Assembly: GCF_039929605.1 (NCBI RefSeq)
Contig: NZ_JBDSQX010000033.1
Coordinates: forward strand, 1-64,000
Reading direction: 5' to 3'
Length of the DNA: 64,000 bases
Source: Pelomonas sp039929605
GTDB lineage: Bacteria > Pseudomonadota > Gammaproteobacteria > Burkholderiales > Burkholderiaceae_C
The notes beneath the pieces are model-generated. The model worked only from the letters and a program-made list of their open reading frames with translations. It was not told the origin of the DNA and did not search any database. Shown piece after piece: positions 61,456-64,000 of this stretch. Position 1 is the first letter of the stretch. Each line of letters begins with the position of its first letter. A program made the translations under genes and the position numbers.

Positions 61456-61953
61456 TCAGTTCAATCTGCGGCCGCGCCATGCAAGCGCAAGCCAGTTCAC
61501 TTTGATGCAGACCGCGAGGGTGACCAGCAAGGCTGGCCAACTGAGGCCCGGCACCACCTTTGGCGCCAGCACCAGCATCGCGATTGATGCACCGATTTTT
61601 AAAAATTCCCAACCCATGAACCTTGCCGCCGCACCGGTTGCAGAGCTCACTCGCTTTGTCATACCCCGCGCAAGCAGCATGTTGGGCAGCACCACTGCCG
61701 CGACGCCGTAAAGCGCCGAGGCCATGGCCACGCCGGATGCCGTCCACAGCCAGATCACGGCCACGCACAGCAAACCCACCACCAGCTGCATCCCCAGCAC
61801 ACGCCAGGGCGACAGCATTGGCAATGCCGACTTGACCACCGCCGCCTGCTCCGGGCTCAGCGCCTTGACGGGCGGCTCCTCGTTTTCGTCGTCCCAGCCG
61901 CCGGTCGCGACAAGCGCGGGGGGCCAGGTCTTTCGGGGGCCGGTGTCGGTCAT
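61456..61953 (-). CDS. atpI: ATP synthase subunit I
   Basis: A 165-residue protein from ATG 61953 (MTDTGPRKTWPPALVATGGW). After a charged N-terminal part come four hydrophobic helices (MQLVVGLLCVAVIWLWTASG, MASALYGVAAVVLPNMLLAR, FLKIGASIAMLVLAPKVVPG, LLVTLAVCIKVNWLALAWRG). The arrangement matches AtpI, which helps assemble the c ring. First gene of the operon. Confidence 0.85.
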   Translation of the reverse strand: MTDTGPRKTWPPALVATGGWDDENEEPPVKALSPEQAAVVKSALPMLSPWRVLGMQLVVGLLCVAVIWLWTASGVAMASALYGVAAVVLPNMLLARGMTKRVSSATGAAARFMGWEFLKIGASIAMLVLAPKVVPGLSWPALLVTLAVCIKVNWLALAWRGRRLN

Positions 61954-62102
61954 GGCGCCAGATCCTGGGGTGGGCGGCTCAACCCCTTCAAAGTGACAGG
62001 CGTTGGTTGCACCAAGATGACGCATGAGCGCCATCCACAAAGCCAGTCATTATATGTGACGAGTCACACCTGGGTAAACCTGTCCCCTCGATCAAACGGC
62101 AT

Positions 62103-62990
62103 TCAGGCGCTTGTCAGGGTCGCGGGCAAGCCCGGCACATCGACGCGCAGCTGCAGCACGGCACCGGCCAGAGGCTCGCGTGCACGCTCTTCGGCGGGGC
62201 GCTTCTCGCGGGCCGTGGTGATGAAGAGGGTGCGCAGGTCGGCGCCGCCGAAAGTGGGCATCGTCGGGCAGGTCACGGGCAGTTCGACGCGCTGCACGAC
62301 CTCGCCGGTCGGCGCGATGCGCAGCAGGCAGCCGCCTTCGAACATGGCGGCCCAGTAGTGGCCTTCTGCGTCCATGGCGGCGCCGTCGGGCCGGCCGCCG
62401 TAGGCCTCGCCGGGTGTGCGGGGCTTGAACTCGGCAAAGACGCGTGGCGCAGACAGCGTGCCCGTCGCTGCATCGAAATCAGCGGCGTAGATGCGGTGGG
62501 CCTTGGTATCCGACCAATGCACGCGGCGGCCATCGGGGCTCCAGGCCAGACCGTTGGACGTCGTCAGCCCTGGCACTTGCGCGGCGAAGGCGGCGCCGTC
62601 GAAGCGGTAGAGCGCGGCCTCCGGCTCACGTGCGTCGGAGATGCTGCCGATCCAGAGCCGGCCGGCGGGGTCGACCTTGCCGTCGTTGAAGCGCAGCCGC
62701 GTCGTGTCGTAAGGCGGTGCGCTGACCAACGCCTGCGCGCCGGTCGCGGTGTCGAGCGTCCACAAGCCGTCACGCCTCGCCACGAGCAGGCCGCCGCTCG
62801 CGCGGGCGGCGATGCAGCCGGGCTCGGCCGCCTGCGGCCACACGTCCGGCGCATCGACACCCGCGCGCCAGCGCAGCACCTGGCGACCTGGGATGTCGAC
62901 CGCGTAGAGCACTTGTTCCGTGGGATGCCAGAGCGGCGATTCGCCGAGCAGGCAGCGGTGGGAGCCGAGGGGCTGGATGTCTTGAGGCAT
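62103..62990 (-). CDS. SMP-30/gluconolactonase family hydrolase
   Basis: A 295-residue six-bladed propeller: LGESPLWHPTEQVLYAVDIP with the metal-ligand Glu, RFNDGKVDPAGRLWIGSISD, LTTSNGLAWSPDGRRVHWSD and RPDGAAMDAEGHYWAAMFEG. These are the SMP-30/regucalcin signatures with the conserved Glu, Asn and Asp metal ligands. Members hydrolyse sugar lactones. No sugar-catabolic operon surrounds it. Confidence 0.92.
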   Translation of the reverse strand: MPQDIQPLGSHRCLLGESPLWHPTEQVLYAVDIPGRQVLRWRAGVDAPDVWPQAAEPGCIAARASGGLLVARRDGLWTLDTATGAQALVSAPPYDTTRLRFNDGKVDPAGRLWIGSISDAREPEAALYRFDGAAFAAQVPGLTTSNGLAWSPDGRRVHWSDTKAHRIYAADFDAATGTLSAPRVFAEFKPRTPGEAYGGRPDGAAMDAEGHYWAAMFEGGCLLRIAPTGEVVQRVELPVTCPTMPTFGGADLRTLFITTAREKRPAEERAREPLAGAVLQLRVDVPGLPATLTSA

Positions 62991-63007
62991 CCGCCCACTC
63001 TAGGCGG

Positions 63008-63523
63008 TTATCCGAAGTAACTCGGCCGGAAGGCGCCAAGTTCAGCCTTCAGGTAGTGAGCGCCGGGGATGGGGTTGAAGTAGAACGGCGGCACGTTGAC
63101 GAAGCCCAGGCTTTCGTAGAGCCCGCGTGCCGCTTCCATATCGTCCAGCGTGTCGAGCAGCATGGACGAGTAGCCGGCCTCGGTGGCGCGGTCCATCAGC
63201 GCCTGGGCCAGCATGCGGCCCAGGCCGAAGCGGCGGAATGCCGGGCGCACGAAAAGGCGTTTCATCTCGCAGGCGTTGGGGTAGTCGGCATCGGGCAGCG
63301 GGCGGAAGGCACCGCTGCCGGCCACGGCGCCGTCGACGATCGCCAACAACATCAGGCCGCCGGGCTGGGCGTAGGCGCCGGGCAGGCCGGCCAGTTCTTC
63401 CTCGAAACCCTGGAAGCAGAGATCGAAGTTGAGGCTGTTGGCGTAGTCGCGCAGCACAAGGCGGGTTTCCTGCCAGTCCTCGGCGGACTCGGGTGTGATG
63501 AGCTGGATGTCGGGACCGACCAT
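63008..63523 (-). CDS. GNAT family N-acetyltransferase
   Basis: A 171-residue GNAT domain. LLAIVDGAVAGSGAFRPLPD and CEMKRLFVRPAFRRFGLGRM contain the acetyl-CoA loop (RRFGLGR), followed by LLDTLDDMEAARGLYESLGF. The substrate is unknown. It lies 17 bases from the SMP-30-like gene on the same strand. Confidence 0.92.
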   Translation of the reverse strand: MVGPDIQLITPESAEDWQETRLVLRDYANSLNFDLCFQGFEEELAGLPGAYAQPGGLMLLAIVDGAVAGSGAFRPLPDADYPNACEMKRLFVRPAFRRFGLGRMLAQALMDRATEAGYSSMLLDTLDDMEAARGLYESLGFVNVPPFYFNPIPGAHYLKAELGAFRPSYFG

Positions 63524-63663
63524 AGGCGGCGCAGTTTAGCTAGCCGTTTCAGCTGGCAAACCCCAAGACCACGCGGCGGGTCCTGGCGCTCTTCTCCTCA
63601 AGCTTCGTCACGACCACGGCGCCGGTCTCGGCGGTGTTGCGACAAACAGGTCGTCAGTCCTCA

Positions 63664-64000
63664 TCAAAGCCTCACCTGGCCATGGATCAACGGCGTCACG
63701 TCGCCACCGATCCACGTCGCCTCGGCGTCGCGGCTGACGTGCACGCGGCCGGCGCGGCCGAGGGCGGCGCCTTGGGCGGCGACGTAGCTGTCGCCCGCCA
63801 GCCCGCTCTCCTGCAGCCACAGCGCCAGGCCGGCGTTGAGGCTCCCGGTGACGGGGTCTTCCGGCACGCCGATGTCGGGCACAAAGGCGCGCACTTCGAA
63901 CTGGCACTCGCTGCCATCGGGGTAGGCGCCGACGACGCCGAGCTTGAGTTTGCCCATCACCGCGAAGTCGGGTTGCAAGGTGAGCACGCTGGCCGCATCG
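63664..64000 (-). CDS. PhzF-family isomerase/epimerase, C-terminal part (cut by window edge)
   Basis: The reading frame enters from the right edge and ends at 63664. It reads FEVRAFVPDIGVPEDPVTGS, then LNAGLALWLQESGL and ALGRAGRVHVSRDAEATWIG, which is the C-terminal half of PhzF proteins. PhzF-like enzymes isomerise substrates related to phenazine precursors, but most members have other, unknown substrates. The N-terminal half is outside the window. Confidence 0.9.
   Translation of the reverse strand, partial: DAASVLTLQPDFAVMGKLKLGVVGAYPDGSECQFEVRAFVPDIGVPEDPVTGSLNAGLALWLQESGLAGDSYVAAQGAALGRAGRVHVSRDAEATWIGGDVTPLIHGQVRL

Overview
The window looks like chromosomal DNA from a GC-rich betaproteobacterium of the order Burkholderiales, near the Roseateles/Rubrivivax/Mitsuaria group. 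This is inferred from codon use, the atpIBEFHAGDC operon with priA, hemE and rep nearby, several PEP-CTERM proteins and an aryl-polyene-type pigment cluster. No rRNA, tRNA or CRISPR array was recognised.

Layout. 1-854: start of an FdhF/YdeP-like molybdopterin oxidoreductase. 1137-3049: a complete two-gene type I Thoeris anti-phage system (thsA SIR2-SLOG, thsB TIR-like) in visibly lower-GC DNA. 3216-5722: a lipoprotein, the truncated start of a response regulator, a UPF0149/SEC-C protein and a broken DUF1016 nuclease gene. 5877-8581: an intact NtrC-type response regulator and its histidine kinase. 8544-13883: an AEC transporter, a pseudokinase, a laminin-B-like PEP-CTERM protein and a large O-antigen-ligase-like membrane protein. 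14034-23859: rep, a small tripartite exported protein, a second PEP-CTERM protein, priA, hemE, a LemA-TPM-TPM operon and a mutarotase.

24215-36679 (plus strand) and 47259-51994 form an aryl-polyene/xanthomonadin-like pigment cluster in two blocks. The first block holds an ACP, a ligase-dehydratase fusion, an acyltransferase, a LolA-like protein, an MMPL exporter, a polysaccharide deacetylase, a ketosynthase and a Cys-less ketosynthase partner, a dehydratase, a ketoreductase and a halogenase-like flavoprotein. The second block holds a second halogenase-like flavoprotein, a chorismatase that probably makes a hydroxybenzoate starter, an acyltransferase, a glycosyltransferase and a divergent PAP2 protein. 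The natural reading is that hydroxybenzoate is activated, extended and reduced to an aryl polyene, attached to a lipid or sugar carrier and exported to the outer membrane.

Between the two blocks lie 10.6 kb of unrelated material: a 302-bp MITE-like element, a large Ser/Thr kinase, secreted proteins, an IS21-type remnant, a PEP-CTERM protein, a glucosaminidase, and a protease-lipoprotein pair.

52079-53882: a CsgG-DUF4810-DUF799 lipoprotein operon. 54014-61953: the full ATP synthase operon (minus strand), unusual in carrying a DUF4410-like lipoprotein gene between atpG and atpD. 62103-64000: an SMP-30-like hydrolase, a GNAT acetyltransferase and the C-terminal part of a PhzF-family protein.

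The observations most worth checking are the atp-operon insertion, the split pigment cluster with chorismatase and two halogenase-like enzymes, the Thoeris island, the MITE, the pseudokinase and the protease-lipoprotein pair.
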